A stretch of 64,000 bases of DNA from Thermomicrobiales bacterium (lineage in GTDB: Bacteria > Chloroflexota > Chloroflexia > Thermomicrobiales > UBA6265), in contig JAHBVL010000004.1 of NCBI GenBank assembly GCA_019637585.1, forward strand, positions 186,001 through 250,000, read 5' to 3'. Positions 1 through 9,087 of the stretch are shown here, in pieces; the stretch's first letter is position 1; every line of letters starts with the position of its first letter. A program made the position numbers and the translations under genes. The notes beneath the pieces are model-generated. The model saw only the letters and a program-made list of their open reading frames with translations. It was not told the DNA's origin and did no database searches.

Positions 1-765
1 TTTCCCCAGTGGGCTGGCGACCGTCCGGTCGTTTCACCGCACCGCCGCGGGGCTGATGGCCGTCCAGAACGTGGCGATATGTGGCTCGAGTTTGCTGCCG
101 GCGCGTCCGCGGGATTCACCCCATACGCGAACGCGGCCGACGTGGTGCGCTTCGCCCAGTGGCATTTGCGCAATGGTCAGGGGCAGAACGGACAACAGCT
201 CCTCTCCTCGGCGTCCGTCGCCGCGATGCAGCATCCGCAGGTATCAAGTCTGCCCAGTGGCGCGCTGGACAACACCGGCTGGGGTATCGGTTGGGCGTTG
301 CATCAGTTTGGTCCGGAACGCGGACTCGGACACAATGGGGGTACGTCGGCGATGCTCCGCGTGCTCCCCGACCGGGACTTCGCCGTTGCCGTGCTGACGA
401 ATATCTCCGGCGGCGTCCGGATGGGTGGCGCGTTGACCGGCGAACTCATACTCGATCGTTTCGGCATTGCGCCAGCTCCCCTGCCCTCCTTCAGCAATGA
501 CGCGTCGAAGCAGGCGCGCGATCGGTGTGCCGGCGTCTATCGACACCTCGAGTACTCGGTGACGATCGAATCGCCGGAGGACGGTCTGATCTTGACCACC
601 GGATCTGCCGGTGAACGCGTCGAGCTGCATCCGGTTGGAGACGGCGCCTATGTTGGCCAATTCGCGGACCGGGGCTGGTCGCGCGTTGGCTTTGTCGGAC
701 AGAACGATCGGGAACAGCCCGACTATGTCCATACAGGTCTCCGCGCGTACCGGCGGGTGTCCTGA
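1..765 (+). CDS. Serine hydrolase, beta-lactamase/PBP-like fold (C-terminal part, 5' truncated)
   Basis: The frame is already open at base 1, so the start and the SxxK nucleophile motif lie outside the window; 254 residues remain. The visible part contains a GHNGGTSAM segment near base 330, which matches the third active-site motif (HxG in place of KTG) of class C beta-lactamase and D-aminopeptidase relatives. It is preceded by a typical helical stretch with W and G residues. The last ~85 residues look like the small beta-rich C-terminal domain seen in such hydrolases. The M19-like gene begins 24 bases after the stop on the same strand, so the two probably form an operon acting on peptides. 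Substrate cannot be told from this fragment. Confidence 0.75.
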   Translation, partial: FPQWAGDRPVVSPHRRGADGRPERGDMWLEFAAGASAGFTPYANAADVVRFAQWHLRNGQGQNGQQLLSSASVAAMQHPQVSSLPSGALDNTGWGIGWALHQFGPERGLGHNGGTSAMLRVLPDRDFAVAVLTNISGGVRMGGALTGELILDRFGIAPAPLPSFSNDASKQARDRCAGVYRHLEYSVTIESPEDGLILTTGSAGERVELHPVGDGAYVGQFADRGWSRVGFVGQNDREQPDYVHTGLRAYRRVS

Positions 766-789
766 CGATCACGAGGAGACGATTCGACC

Positions 790-1980
790 ATGGCCAAACG
801 ACCATCCCCTTCGCTCTCGAAAAAGGAAGCGCTTGCGCTCCATCATGACGCGCTGGTTATCGATTCGCAGCAGCCATTTGTGACCTCTGGCGTCGTGTTC
901 ACTCCCGGGATGAAGGAAGCATTGGACGAGCTCGCCGGAATGGGGCGGTCGCAATCGGAGATTTTCCAGGCGCTTGGCGACGTGCTGGCCAGAGAGGTCC
1001 AGACCTCAGCCGAAGCCAGGGAGATCTACCGCAGCAAGTGGAAGGACTCGGGAGTTACGGCGGCCTGCGGCACGCTCTCGGCCCTGGAGTCGTACGACAC
1101 CGCGTTCGAGCGCGCTGTGCGCGAGATCGCCAATTGCCAGGCGATCGTCGACGCGCTTCCGGACGATCTGATCGTTGCCCGCAACGCCGCGGACATCGAA
1201 CGCGCCCACACCGAGGGCAAACATGCGATCGTCATCGACTTCCAGAATTCAGTCGCTTTTGGCGATGTGCTCAGCCGCGTCGATCTCTTTCAGGGACTCG
1301 GTCTCCGCATGGTTCAGCTGACCTACAACTTGCAGAATCTGGTCGGAGCCGGTTGTACCGAAACCTACCAGAGCGGTTTGACCTACTTCGGCCGGGAGTT
1401 CGTGCAGAAGCTGAACGATGCCCGCGTGATCGTCGATGTCAGCCATTGCAGCGAACAGGTGGGGTGGGACGCCATGGAGGTTTCCTCCGCACCGGTGATC
1501 GTGTCTCATTCCTGCAGCAAGGCGGTGGTCTATCACGACCGGGGCAAGACGGATGAGCTGGCCCGGGCCATCGCGGAACAGGGTGGTTTCTTCGGTGTCG
1601 TGGTCGTACCGGGATTCGTCAAGGATTCACCTGGCGCCACACTGAAGGACTTCGTGCGCCATGTCGAGCACCTCGTGGATGTGTGCGGAATCGATCACGT
1701 CGGCGTCGGTACCGACAAGGGTGGCCCCGGACCGACCACCGGCACGATCATCCCATTCCCTGAGGAGCTTCCCTGGCTGGCGCCCGGCCAGTTCTCCTGG
1801 TCGGGATTCCGGACCGAGGAGCACCGCCTGACGGCCGACTACAACACGGAAGACTTCCAGGACTTCACCGACTGGCCAAACGTCACCGTCGCGCTTGCCG
1901 AAGCGGGATTCTCCGAAGACGAGCTGAGAAAGCTCCTGGGAGTGAATTTCCTGAGGGTGTTCCGGGATATTGTTGGATAG
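790..1980 (+). CDS. M19 (membrane/renal dipeptidase)-like hydrolase with altered metal site
   Basis: The 396-residue protein has the length and overall pattern of peptidase family M19, a TIM-barrel zinc dipeptidase. Conserved second-half motifs are present: DVSH (His219), VSHS (His240) and GVGTD (Asp309). The first-half metal site is changed. The usual DGHND motif reads DSQQP at residues 25-29, and the bridging Glu position reads Gln152 in IDFQNS. The enzyme may therefore bind one metal, or none, and dipeptidase activity is uncertain. A GAGGAG ribosome-binding site lies about 14 bases before the ATG. No signal peptide is visible, so it is likely cytoplasmic. It follows the serine hydrolase and converges on the importer operon. 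Confidence 0.75.
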   Translation: MAKRPSPSLSKKEALALHHDALVIDSQQPFVTSGVVFTPGMKEALDELAGMGRSQSEIFQALGDVLAREVQTSAEAREIYRSKWKDSGVTAACGTLSALESYDTAFERAVREIANCQAIVDALPDDLIVARNAADIERAHTEGKHAIVIDFQNSVAFGDVLSRVDLFQGLGLRMVQLTYNLQNLVGAGCTETYQSGLTYFGREFVQKLNDARVIVDVSHCSEQVGWDAMEVSSAPVIVSHSCSKAVVYHDRGKTDELARAIAEQGGFFGVVVVPGFVKDSPGATLKDFVRHVEHLVDVCGIDHVGVGTDKGGPGPTTGTIIPFPEELPWLAPGQFSWSGFRTEEHRLTADYNTEDFQDFTDWPNVTVALAEAGFSEDELRKLLGVNFLRVFRDIVG

Positions 1981-2065
1981 CGCGTCGCGCAGAAGTACTG
2001 GCCTCTCGAACAAGGCTCGTCATCCTGGGTCACCATGCCGGGCGCCGGCGCGGCATGAAAAGGAC

Positions 2066-2171
2066 CGTCATCCTGAGCGAAGCGAAGGAACTCCTGCCGC
2101 AGCAGTCTCCAGGGAGACGATGGTCGTGGCAGGAGACGACGGAGAGATTCTTCGCTCCGCTCAGAATGACG
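2066..2171. repeat. REP-like imperfect inverted repeat
   Basis: The left arm begins CGTCATCCTGAGCGAAGCG and the right arm ends with CGCTCAGAATGACG, so the ~106-base segment can fold into one long imperfect hairpin with a C-rich loop region. It sits in the gap between the convergent M19-like gene and the importer permease. Elements of similar design, with CGTCAT ends and a GGAGCGAAGCGG-type core, recur near 46.66 kb and 53.57 kb. It may help end transcription from both sides; that is inference. Confidence 0.6.
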
Positions 2172-2201
2172 ATGACCTGGGAGAGTGGGTCCGCATGATC
2201 G

Positions 2202-3143
2202 CTACTGGTCGGCGAATCCCGACGCCTTGAGCGATGGGTCCAGCTCCTCGCGAAGCCAGTCCCCGAGAAGATTCACGGACATCGCCGTCAGGAAAATGGC
2301 GGCGCCGGGAAATGCGCACACCCACCATCCGGTGGAGATGTAGGTGCGCCCTTCGGCAACCATGACGCCCCATGAGGGTATCTCCGGCGGGATGCCGAGT
2401 CCTAAGAAACTCAACGATGCCTCCGAGATGATCATGGCTGCGACCTGCAGACTGCCGACCACGATGATCTGGGTGGTCGCGTTGGGCAGGATGTGGCGAA
2501 ACATGATGCGTCCCGGTTTCACGCCGATCGCCTGCGCCGCTTCGACGAAATCCTGCTCGCGCAAACTGAGAACCTGGGCTCTGACCAGACGCGCGTAGTA
2601 GACCCAGCCGGTGATGCCGAGCACGATGATGACGTTGCGCATGCTCGGCCCCAGAACCGCCATGATCGCGATCGCCACGACCAGAACCGGCAGCGCATAT
2701 TGGATGTCAGTGACGGCCATGATGATGCTATCCAACCGGCCGCCCCGGAAACCGGCGATCAGACCCAGAGAGACGCCGATCAGCGCCTGGATGGTGACCG
2801 CCGAAAGACCGACGATCAGTGAGACCCTGGCGCCATAGATCAGCCGGCTCAGGAGATCGCGCCCCAGGGCATCGGTGCCAAGCGGGTGAGACCACGATCC
2901 CCCGTCGGACCAGGCCGGCGGCACCAGGCGAAGCGCCAGCGTCTGCCGGTCGGGATCGTGTGGCGCGATCACACCAGAAGCAACCGCGCACAATGTGACC
3001 ACGATCAACACGATTGCCGAGGCAAACGCCGGTTTGTTCCGGAGGAGAGATCGCAGCGTCTGGACCGCCGGATGGGGCCGGTCCCGCTGATTGATCTGGC
3101 CGAGCGTCACAATGGATGGCGTCCCGGCAGCGGACTGAGTCAT
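2202..3143 (-). CDS. Peptide/nickel-type ABC importer permease, DppC/OppC family
   Basis: This 313-residue inner-membrane permease has the DppC layout: a cytoplasmic N-terminus, one helix, a periplasmic loop with HPLGTDALGRD, then five helices containing the EAA loop (VEAAQAIGVKPGRIMFRHILPN) that docks the ATPase. The C-terminus has GLGIPPEIPSWG and the usual terminal helices. ATG at 3143 is preferred over the adjacent GTG at 3146 because GGGAG lies just upstream. It is the last gene of a five-gene minus-strand unit, 12 bases after the DppB-type permease. No DppD or DppF ATPase gene follows. Confidence 0.9.
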   Translation of the reverse strand: MTQSAAGTPSIVTLGQINQRDRPHPAVQTLRSLLRNKPAFASAIVLIVVTLCAVASGVIAPHDPDRQTLALRLVPPAWSDGGSWSHPLGTDALGRDLLSRLIYGARVSLIVGLSAVTIQALIGVSLGLIAGFRGGRLDSIIMAVTDIQYALPVLVVAIAIMAVLGPSMRNVIIVLGITGWVYYARLVRAQVLSLREQDFVEAAQAIGVKPGRIMFRHILPNATTQIIVVGSLQVAAMIISEASLSFLGLGIPPEIPSWGVMVAEGRTYISTGWWVCAFPGAAIFLTAMSVNLLGDWLREELDPSLKASGFADQ

Positions 3144-3155
3144 CACTCTCCCGAC

Positions 3156-4073
3156 CTACCGGTACCGCACGCGCGGGTCCAGATACATATAGGCGATGTC
3201 CACCAGGAAGTTGATGGCTACGATGATCGCCGCGACGAAAATGACAAACGATTGCAGCACGGGGATGTCCTGACCCCTGATCGCCTGAATCGCCAGCAAG
3301 CCCATCCCGGGATAACCGAAAACCGTCTCCGTGATGATCGAACCACCCATCAAGTAGCCGATCTGCAATCCCACGACGGTGATCACGGGAATCGCCGCGT
3401 TCTTCACCGCGTGCCTGAGCAAAACCTGCCGGCCGGCCAGCCCTTTGGCGCGCGCAGTGCGAATGTAGTCCCTGCTCAACACCTCGATGAGGCTCGATCG
3501 CAGCACCCGGGCGATCACGGCGGACGTATAGAGCCCAAGGGTGATGGCCGGCAGCACGAGATAGGACGGTCCTTTGTACCCCGAGGTGGGCAGCCATCCC
3601 AACCGAACGGGGAAAATCAGGATCGCCATGATGCCGAACCAGAATGTCGGCATCGACTGCCCGAACAGGATCATGACCATGCTGATGCGGTCGAACAACG
3701 AGTTCCGGTGCGTCGCGGCGATGACGCCAACCGGCAGCGCCACGGCCAGGGAAACCCCCACCGAGGCCGCCATGAGGCGCAAGGTCGCTGGTATCCGCTC
3801 CACAACGAGATCGAAAGCGGGGCGCTGGATTCGGTAGGAATACCCAAAGTCACCGGTCACCGCGCGCTTCAGGAAGATGACGTACTGCACCAGGATCGGG
3901 CGGTCGAAGCCCATGCGCTCCCTGACCTCCGCGACTTCGTCAGCGGTGGCGCCCTCGGGCACCATCAAGGCGGCCGGATCGCCGGTGAGATGCATGAGCA
4001 CGAAAACGATCAGCGACACCGCCAGCAGCACCAGGATGCCGCGGATCAATCGCTGAATCAGAAATGGCGCCAT
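3156..4073 (-). CDS. Peptide/nickel-type ABC importer permease, DppB/OppB family
   Basis: The 305-residue protein starts MAPFLIQRLIRG, the classic DppB N-terminal helix, and carries the EAA-type loop (YIRTARAKGLAGRQVLLRHAVKN) near residues 200-220. It ends with the family's YMYLDPRVRY tail. ATG at 4073 has GGAG seven bases upstream; a longer GTG start at 4097 has no such site, so the shorter form is chosen. It pairs with the downstream DppC-type permease to form the membrane channel for the binding protein encoded upstream. Confidence 0.9.
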   Translation of the reverse strand: MAPFLIQRLIRGILVLLAVSLIVFVLMHLTGDPAALMVPEGATADEVAEVRERMGFDRPILVQYVIFLKRAVTGDFGYSYRIQRPAFDLVVERIPATLRLMAASVGVSLAVALPVGVIAATHRNSLFDRISMVMILFGQSMPTFWFGIMAILIFPVRLGWLPTSGYKGPSYLVLPAITLGLYTSAVIARVLRSSLIEVLSRDYIRTARAKGLAGRQVLLRHAVKNAAIPVITVVGLQIGYLMGGSIITETVFGYPGMGLLAIQAIRGQDIPVLQSFVIFVAAIIVAINFLVDIAYMYLDPRVRYR

Positions 4074-4327
4074 CGACTCACTCCGGCCCTGGGCCACTCG
4101 TGGTTACTCATGAGACTCGGCCTTTCGGCGGGCGCAGGCGACAACCTGGTCGCACGAATCGTGCTGTTGCGGACAGCCGCATTTCGACAATGCGGCTGCC
4201 GTTCGCGACCGGATCAATAATGGCAGACATCACATCGGCCGTGGCGTGAAAGCGGCTCGCCGATGTTGAACACACCGGCCGGAACGCCGCTCCTGCTCCG
4301 CACCCGCTGCGAGCAGCAGGATTTTCC

Positions 4328-5911
4328 CTACTCCTGCTGCCATTCCATCTGGGGCACCCAGAGCCGCTCATCAGACTTGGGCGTCCATGCAAGGCTCCGG
4401 TTCACGCCGTAGATATCTTCCTGGTTGTACATGAAGATCCAGGGCGCGTCGTCGTGCAGATGGGCCATCAGCTCGTAGTACCGGGCCAGACGGCTCTCCT
4501 CGTCCAGGTCTCGCCGGGCGGCCCGAATCATCTCATCCGATTCAGGGGTGCTGTAGTACATCTCCCCCGCGCTTCCGGTTTCCAGGTGAGCGCCCAGAAC
4601 ACCATCGGCATCGAGCTGGGCCGAGCCATATCCGAGGAAATGGAGCCCGTCGAGCTCGTTTGCCAGGTACGCCGAGAAGAATTGCTGAAACTCGGCCGGC
4701 CGCACCTCGACACTGATGCCGACTTCCGCCAGTTGCCCGGCAATCGCCTGGCAGACCTCAACATCCTGAAGATATCGCCCGGACGGCGTATGCAGGGTCA
4801 GGTCGAGGCTCTCGACGCCCGCTTCGGCCAGGAGCTCCCGCGCGCGGTCAGGATCGTAGGGATATGGTTCGAGCTCGGGGTTGTGTCCGAACTCCGCAGG
4901 GCCGGATACCGACGCCATGGGGAATCCATGGCCGTCCAGAATGAACTGGACGATGGCCTCGACGTCCACCGCGTAGTTCATTGCCTGACGAACGCGCACA
5001 TCATCAAGGGGTGGTTGCGATGTGTTGATGCCGACGAAGATCGTGCGCACGCTGGGCACCGTCCGGATCTCTGTCCCCTCTTCTCCATCGACGACGGGGA
5101 TTTCGCTCGGTGGAACCAGGGTTGCCAGATCGATCTCACCGGCGCGAAGCGCCGCCACGCGGGTCGAAGCTTCGGGGATTGGCCGAAACTCGGCGGCCTT
5201 GATCGCCGGTGCGCCGCGCCAGTGCTCTTCGAAGGCCTCCAGCTGGATGTGCGTGTCCTTGACCCATTCGACGACCCGGAATGGTCCGGTTCCCACCGGA
5301 TTCAGCGCGAATGCCTCGCGCCCCATTTCCTGATAGGTCTTCGCCGGGAGGATGGAGACGAAACGGTTCGATCGCACCAGCGGAGCATAGGGCTCGGCGG
5401 TGATGATCCTCACGGTGTAGTCATCGGGAGCCTCGACACGCTCGATGCCTGCTGCTCCCAGATTGATCTTCTGCCGGCGTCCCTCATCCGGATCGAGAAT
5501 GACGTCGAAGCTGAATTTGACGTCATGGGCCGTCAGTTCCGAACCGTCATGGAAGAGCACGCCCTGGCGGATTTTGAACTCCCAGGTGAGGTCATCGATG
5601 TTGGTCCAGGATTCGGCCAGCGATGGGACGAACTGCAGATCATCATCGAGTTCGACCAGCTGGTCGAAGACATTCTGGAAGATCGATCTGGATGATGCGC
5701 TCGTATCATCTGGCGGATCGAACGTAGCGATATCGACTCCCTGGGCGATCGAAACGGATGGTGTTTCGCCATCGTCCTGGGCGAGCGCATGCTCTGATGC
5801 AGCGAATCCCAAGGTAGCGGCCGGCACTGCGGCAGCCCCATAGGAAAGAAGCCGGCGCCGTGACACTGCCGCCTGGCCCACCGGAGATTCGGTAAAGTCG
5901 GAAAGGGACAT
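4328..5911 (-). CDS. ABC importer substrate-binding protein, family 5 (peptide/nickel type), Tat-exported
   Basis: The 527-residue protein has an N-terminal twin-arginine signal (SRRRLLSYGAAAVPAATLG, residues ~18-36) ending near ALAQ, and then the family 5 pattern: DPPDDTSASSRSIFQNVFDQL, LAESW, a TWEFKIRQGVLFHDG motif, and GTGPFRVVEW. It should capture peptides or similar solutes outside the membrane and deliver them to the two permeases encoded just downstream on the minus strand. About 250 bases separate it from the DppB-type gene. Ligand is unknown. Neighbouring peptidase and amidohydrolase genes suggest peptide or amide substrates. Confidence 0.9.
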   Translation of the reverse strand: MSLSDFTESPVGQAAVSRRRLLSYGAAAVPAATLGFAASEHALAQDDGETPSVSIAQGVDIATFDPPDDTSASSRSIFQNVFDQLVELDDDLQFVPSLAESWTNIDDLTWEFKIRQGVLFHDGSELTAHDVKFSFDVILDPDEGRRQKINLGAAGIERVEAPDDYTVRIITAEPYAPLVRSNRFVSILPAKTYQEMGREAFALNPVGTGPFRVVEWVKDTHIQLEAFEEHWRGAPAIKAAEFRPIPEASTRVAALRAGEIDLATLVPPSEIPVVDGEEGTEIRTVPSVRTIFVGINTSQPPLDDVRVRQAMNYAVDVEAIVQFILDGHGFPMASVSGPAEFGHNPELEPYPYDPDRARELLAEAGVESLDLTLHTPSGRYLQDVEVCQAIAGQLAEVGISVEVRPAEFQQFFSAYLANELDGLHFLGYGSAQLDADGVLGAHLETGSAGEMYYSTPESDEMIRAARRDLDEESRLARYYELMAHLHDDAPWIFMYNQEDIYGVNRSLAWTPKSDERLWVPQMEWQQE

Positions 5912-6033
5912 CGCATCCTTCTTTCTCTAACGTACGACAGACATTTTCGAACAGTCGATACGCGGTGCGTTTGCTTCAAACTCGATGTGTTGCGGCTTGC
6001 CCAAACGCCGCAGGAATACCTCAGTTGCCTGAC

Positions 6034-7272
6034 CTACCGGGAGGTCAGGTTGTTCACCTGGATATCGCCTCCTTTCATCACCAATGAGACATGGCGGAGG
6101 GCGATGATGTCGGCCAGGGGATCGCCTTCGACCACCACCACATCCGCCAGCTTGCCGGTTTCCAGGGTCCCGAACTGGTCGTCCTTGCGGAGCGCGGCCG
6201 CCGCGTTGGACGTCGCGGTTTTGATAGCGTCCAGAGGGGCGAGTCCGTAACTGACCATGCGCTCCAGCTCATAGGCCAGATCCCCGAGCAGCCACCAGGA
6301 GCCGCCGGCGTCTGTGGCGGCCACAATCGGCACGCCGGCCTTGACCGCCATCTCAAATGACTCGCGATGCGGTCCGATTGCTCCTTGCCCCTTTCTCGCC
6401 ATGTAGCCGAAGGGGGACGAGGGGGATGCGTCCATACTGGCCAGACGGGCGTAGACCTCCAGCGTCGGAACGAGATAGGCCCTCGTTTCGAGCAGACGCT
6501 GGATGCAGGCGTCGTCGAGGATGATTCCGTGCTCGATCGTGTCGATGCCGGCATCGAGCGCCGCCAGCACACCACGCGGGTAGGTGGCGTGGGCGGCGGC
6601 GGTTTTGCCCTTGTTGTGCGCTTCTTCGGCGGCAACAGCCATTTCCGCCGAGGAGAGCTGGCTGTCGGTGATCTCTTCTCCGGGCGTTCCTGCGCCACCC
6701 GTGGCCATGACCTTGATGACGTCGGCGCCCAGCTTCAACTGCTCTCGCGCGATCTTCCGAACTTCGTCGACGCCGTCGGCTTCTTTGGACACCGTGCCGT
6801 ACCCATGACCGCCGGTCATCGTGATCGCCGATCCGGAGGCAAAGATTCGCGGTCCGCTCAGATCACCGTTGTCGATCGCCCGGCGCAGGGAGAAGATGCC
6901 GGCATGAGGCGACCCGACGTCACGCACCGCGGTCACACCCGACTCGGTGAGGCGGCGAATGTTCTCGAGCGCCTGAAGCAGTGACATCGTGATGGTGTCG
7001 ATGTCGGCGCCCATCTCGTTGCCGCGTCCGGCCAGCTTGCTGCCCCGATGCGTCCAGTGGATGACGTGGGTATGGGCGTCGATCATGCCTGGCATGATGG
7101 TGCGGCCCTTGACGTCAATGACTTCCCGAACGCCGGCCGGAATCTCCACTTCGCCCGCCGGTCCGACAGCCGCGATCCGGCCGTCGCGAATGACGAGGAC
7201 TCCCCGTTCGAGTACCGCGTCTGCGCCCTCGGCCGCAGTGATGACGCGACCCCCCTCGAGCACGATAGTCAT
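6034..7272 (-). CDS. Metal-dependent amidohydrolase (imidazolonepropionase/Xaa-Pro dipeptidase-like)
   Basis: The 412-residue protein has the amidohydrolase-superfamily layout: an N-terminal beta sandwich, then PGMIDAHTHV with the HxH metal motif near residue 65, a Lys candidate in VIKVMATGG, His ligands in AAHAT and IEHG, and a catalytic Asp in VAATDAGG. It resembles the group that includes imidazolonepropionase-like and prolidase-like cyclic-amide or dipeptide hydrolases. No signal peptide is seen. It lies between the M20 peptidase and the binding protein in the importer operon, which suggests it degrades the imported compound in the cytoplasm. Confidence 0.8.
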   Translation of the reverse strand: MTIVLEGGRVITAAEGADAVLERGVLVIRDGRIAAVGPAGEVEIPAGVREVIDVKGRTIMPGMIDAHTHVIHWTHRGSKLAGRGNEMGADIDTITMSLLQALENIRRLTESGVTAVRDVGSPHAGIFSLRRAIDNGDLSGPRIFASGSAITMTGGHGYGTVSKEADGVDEVRKIAREQLKLGADVIKVMATGGAGTPGEEITDSQLSSAEMAVAAEEAHNKGKTAAAHATYPRGVLAALDAGIDTIEHGIILDDACIQRLLETRAYLVPTLEVYARLASMDASPSSPFGYMARKGQGAIGPHRESFEMAVKAGVPIVAATDAGGSWWLLGDLAYELERMVSYGLAPLDAIKTATSNAAAALRKDDQFGTLETGKLADVVVVEGDPLADIIALRHVSLVMKGGDIQVNNLTSR

Positions 7273-7337
7273 AGTTTCGATTCCTTCCGGAAGAACTCCC
7301 GTGGTCGCCGATCGCGACTTGCCACATAAGAAAAGAG

Positions 7338-8723
7338 CTAGTGATTCACCATAGGCAACTGCTCGGATCCGACGATGACCCGGCTGATGTAGCGGATGCT
7401 GCGGAAGAGGTAATCGAGGGGAATGAACTCGTTCGGACCGTGATCGTTGGGCTGTGCGGGCGCCACGATCGAAATCTGCGCCGCGACGGCGCCGATTCGG
7501 GCGCCAATCCAGCTGCCCTGGCGTCCGTACCAGTGACCCCGAGGATAGACCACCGGAGCGACCTCGAGTGCGTCCCGTACTGTGTCGACCACCAGCGATG
7601 CCAGAGCGGAATCAGAGGGATGGAACGACGGTTCGGTTGATCCGAGCACAGTGATGCTGACGTCGCCGAATCCCTGCCGGTCGAAATGATGCCGAATCTT
7701 CGCTTCGATCTCGTTTGGCGTCTGTTTGTCTCGCAGACCGATGTAGAGCATCGCTCTGGCGTACGCCGGAAGAACCGCTCCGACGCCCTCGCCCACGTAG
7801 CCGCTCTGAATACCGCTCACCCCAACGATGGGCATGAGGTGGAGGGCTTCTGGCCCGCGTTTTCCACCCCGCCCTGGCAGGAATGAGAAAGCGCCCAGGG
7901 GTTCACGTTCGACTTCATCATTCCAGACGTGGCTTTTCAGCAGGGCACGGTCAGCGTCCGACACGGGAGACAGATTGTCGGAGAAACCCTCGATCGTGAT
8001 CTCCTCGTCCACTGACTTCAACGAGGCGAGAGCCCAGATCAACCGCCACGCCGCATTTGGCACGAGCGCTCCCCGGTTGGGGTGAATGTCACTCCGGGCC
8101 GTCCGCGTTTCGAGCTGGAGATAGAGCAACCCCCCGCCCCCGAAATTGATGATGGGGCGGCCGTCGGCCATGCTGTTGCCGTCGAAGGTGACGACGGCGT
8201 CCGCCTGAAGGAGGTGTCCATATCGCTCGAGTGCTTCCGGCATGCTCGGGCTGCCGATTTCCTCCTCGCCATCCAGGAGAACCTTCAGATTGAGGTCCAG
8301 CGGGATGCCCGATCCGATGACTGACTCGACTGCGGAGATGACGGCGGTGACGGGGCCCTTTGCGTCGCTGGCGCCCCGACCCCAGATCGTGTCGCCAGTC
8401 CTGTGGGCTTCGTACGGAGGGTGATCCCAATCATCCGCCGGTCCGGCGGGCTGGACATCGTAGTGGGTGGTTATGAGCAGTGTCGGTGCGCCGGGCCGTG
8501 ACTCCAGGCTCCCCAGCACGAGCGGGTTGCCTGTCGTCTCCAGGAGCTGCGATTCCAGACCAATGCGCTGCAGCTTGGAAACAAGGTATTCGGCGCACTC
8601 GCGAATCCCTTCGCCGGACGTGGAAACGCTTGGCAGGCGAATCAGCGTCTGGAGCTCGCCGGCGAACTCCTCGCTGTGGGCGTCGATGTACTCCTGAACC
8701 ACCGGAAAACGAACGTCCGTCAC
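7338..8723 (-). CDS. M20 family metallopeptidase (dipeptidase type)
   Basis: The 461-residue protein shows the di-zinc M20 motifs in order: TTHYDVQPAG (His and Asp ligands), WGRGASDAKGP (bridging Asp), DGEEEIGSP (catalytic and ligand Glu), DIHPN in the dimer domain, and a C-terminal DHGPNEFI ligand. It probably cleaves dipeptides or acylated amino acids in the cytoplasm. It is the first gene of the minus-strand operon that continues with the amidohydrolase and importer, so it should be expressed with uptake. A well-placed promoter lies about 140 bases upstream. Confidence 0.85.
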   Translation of the reverse strand: MTDVRFPVVQEYIDAHSEEFAGELQTLIRLPSVSTSGEGIRECAEYLVSKLQRIGLESQLLETTGNPLVLGSLESRPGAPTLLITTHYDVQPAGPADDWDHPPYEAHRTGDTIWGRGASDAKGPVTAVISAVESVIGSGIPLDLNLKVLLDGEEEIGSPSMPEALERYGHLLQADAVVTFDGNSMADGRPIINFGGGGLLYLQLETRTARSDIHPNRGALVPNAAWRLIWALASLKSVDEEITIEGFSDNLSPVSDADRALLKSHVWNDEVEREPLGAFSFLPGRGGKRGPEALHLMPIVGVSGIQSGYVGEGVGAVLPAYARAMLYIGLRDKQTPNEIEAKIRHHFDRQGFGDVSITVLGSTEPSFHPSDSALASLVVDTVRDALEVAPVVYPRGHWYGRQGSWIGARIGAVAAQISIVAPAQPNDHGPNEFIPLDYLFRSIRYISRVIVGSEQLPMVNH

Positions 8724-8864
8724 GAACCTGTTCCTTTTCTACTGTTGCCGTTCGAGCGTGTCCGGGTTGGAAAGCTGCTTGGTGTCATAGCCATGGAATG
8801 AACGCTTGTTTTCGACCGATGGCGAGACTGGACACATTTCCTAAAGAACGAGTCATTAAATAGG

Positions 8865-8892
8865 AGCATAACATAGAAGTTGCTAACGTCAA
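8865..8892 (-). promoter_or_regulatory. Predicted sigma70-type promoter of the peptide-import operon
   Basis: Read on the minus strand, TTGACG (8892-8887) is followed after 16 bases by TATGCT (8870-8865). This would start transcription near 8858 and leave a leader of about 135 bases before the M20 gene. The leader region 8724-8858 shows no obvious open frame or strong hairpin. The gap 8724-9087 otherwise holds only this promoter and the terminator of the next gene. Confidence 0.5.
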
Positions 8893-8986
8893 GTACCGCC
8901 ACGAGCGTTCTTTTCGTGATCTGGTTGTCGTGGATCTTGTGTGGATTTCCGGCGACCCGGCAACGCAATAGACGCGCAGGAGCGAC

Positions 8987-9017
8987 AAGAAAAGGCCCGG
9001 GATTCACTCCCGGGCCT
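8987..9017 (-). terminator. Rho-independent terminator after the orphan binding-protein gene
   Basis: A perfect 10-bp stem (AGGCCCGGGA / TCCCGGGCCT, 8993-9002 and 9008-9017) with a 5-base loop is followed on the minus strand by a T-rich run (TTTTCTTG). It lies 70 bases past the stop of the minus-strand binding protein and insulates it from the importer operon promoter. Confidence 0.8.
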
Positions 9018-9087
9018 CCGATCTTTCCGATCGATGCAGTATTTTGAGATGAAGGCGGTTTGGCTTTCGGCCGCCTCCTTCCCGGCG

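Noticed and set aside
2886-4220. 444-codon plus-strand open frame opposite the permease genes
   Set aside because: It has no family features and is Arg/His/Asp-rich, as expected for the antisense of a high-GC permease gene; the minus-strand genes are clear.
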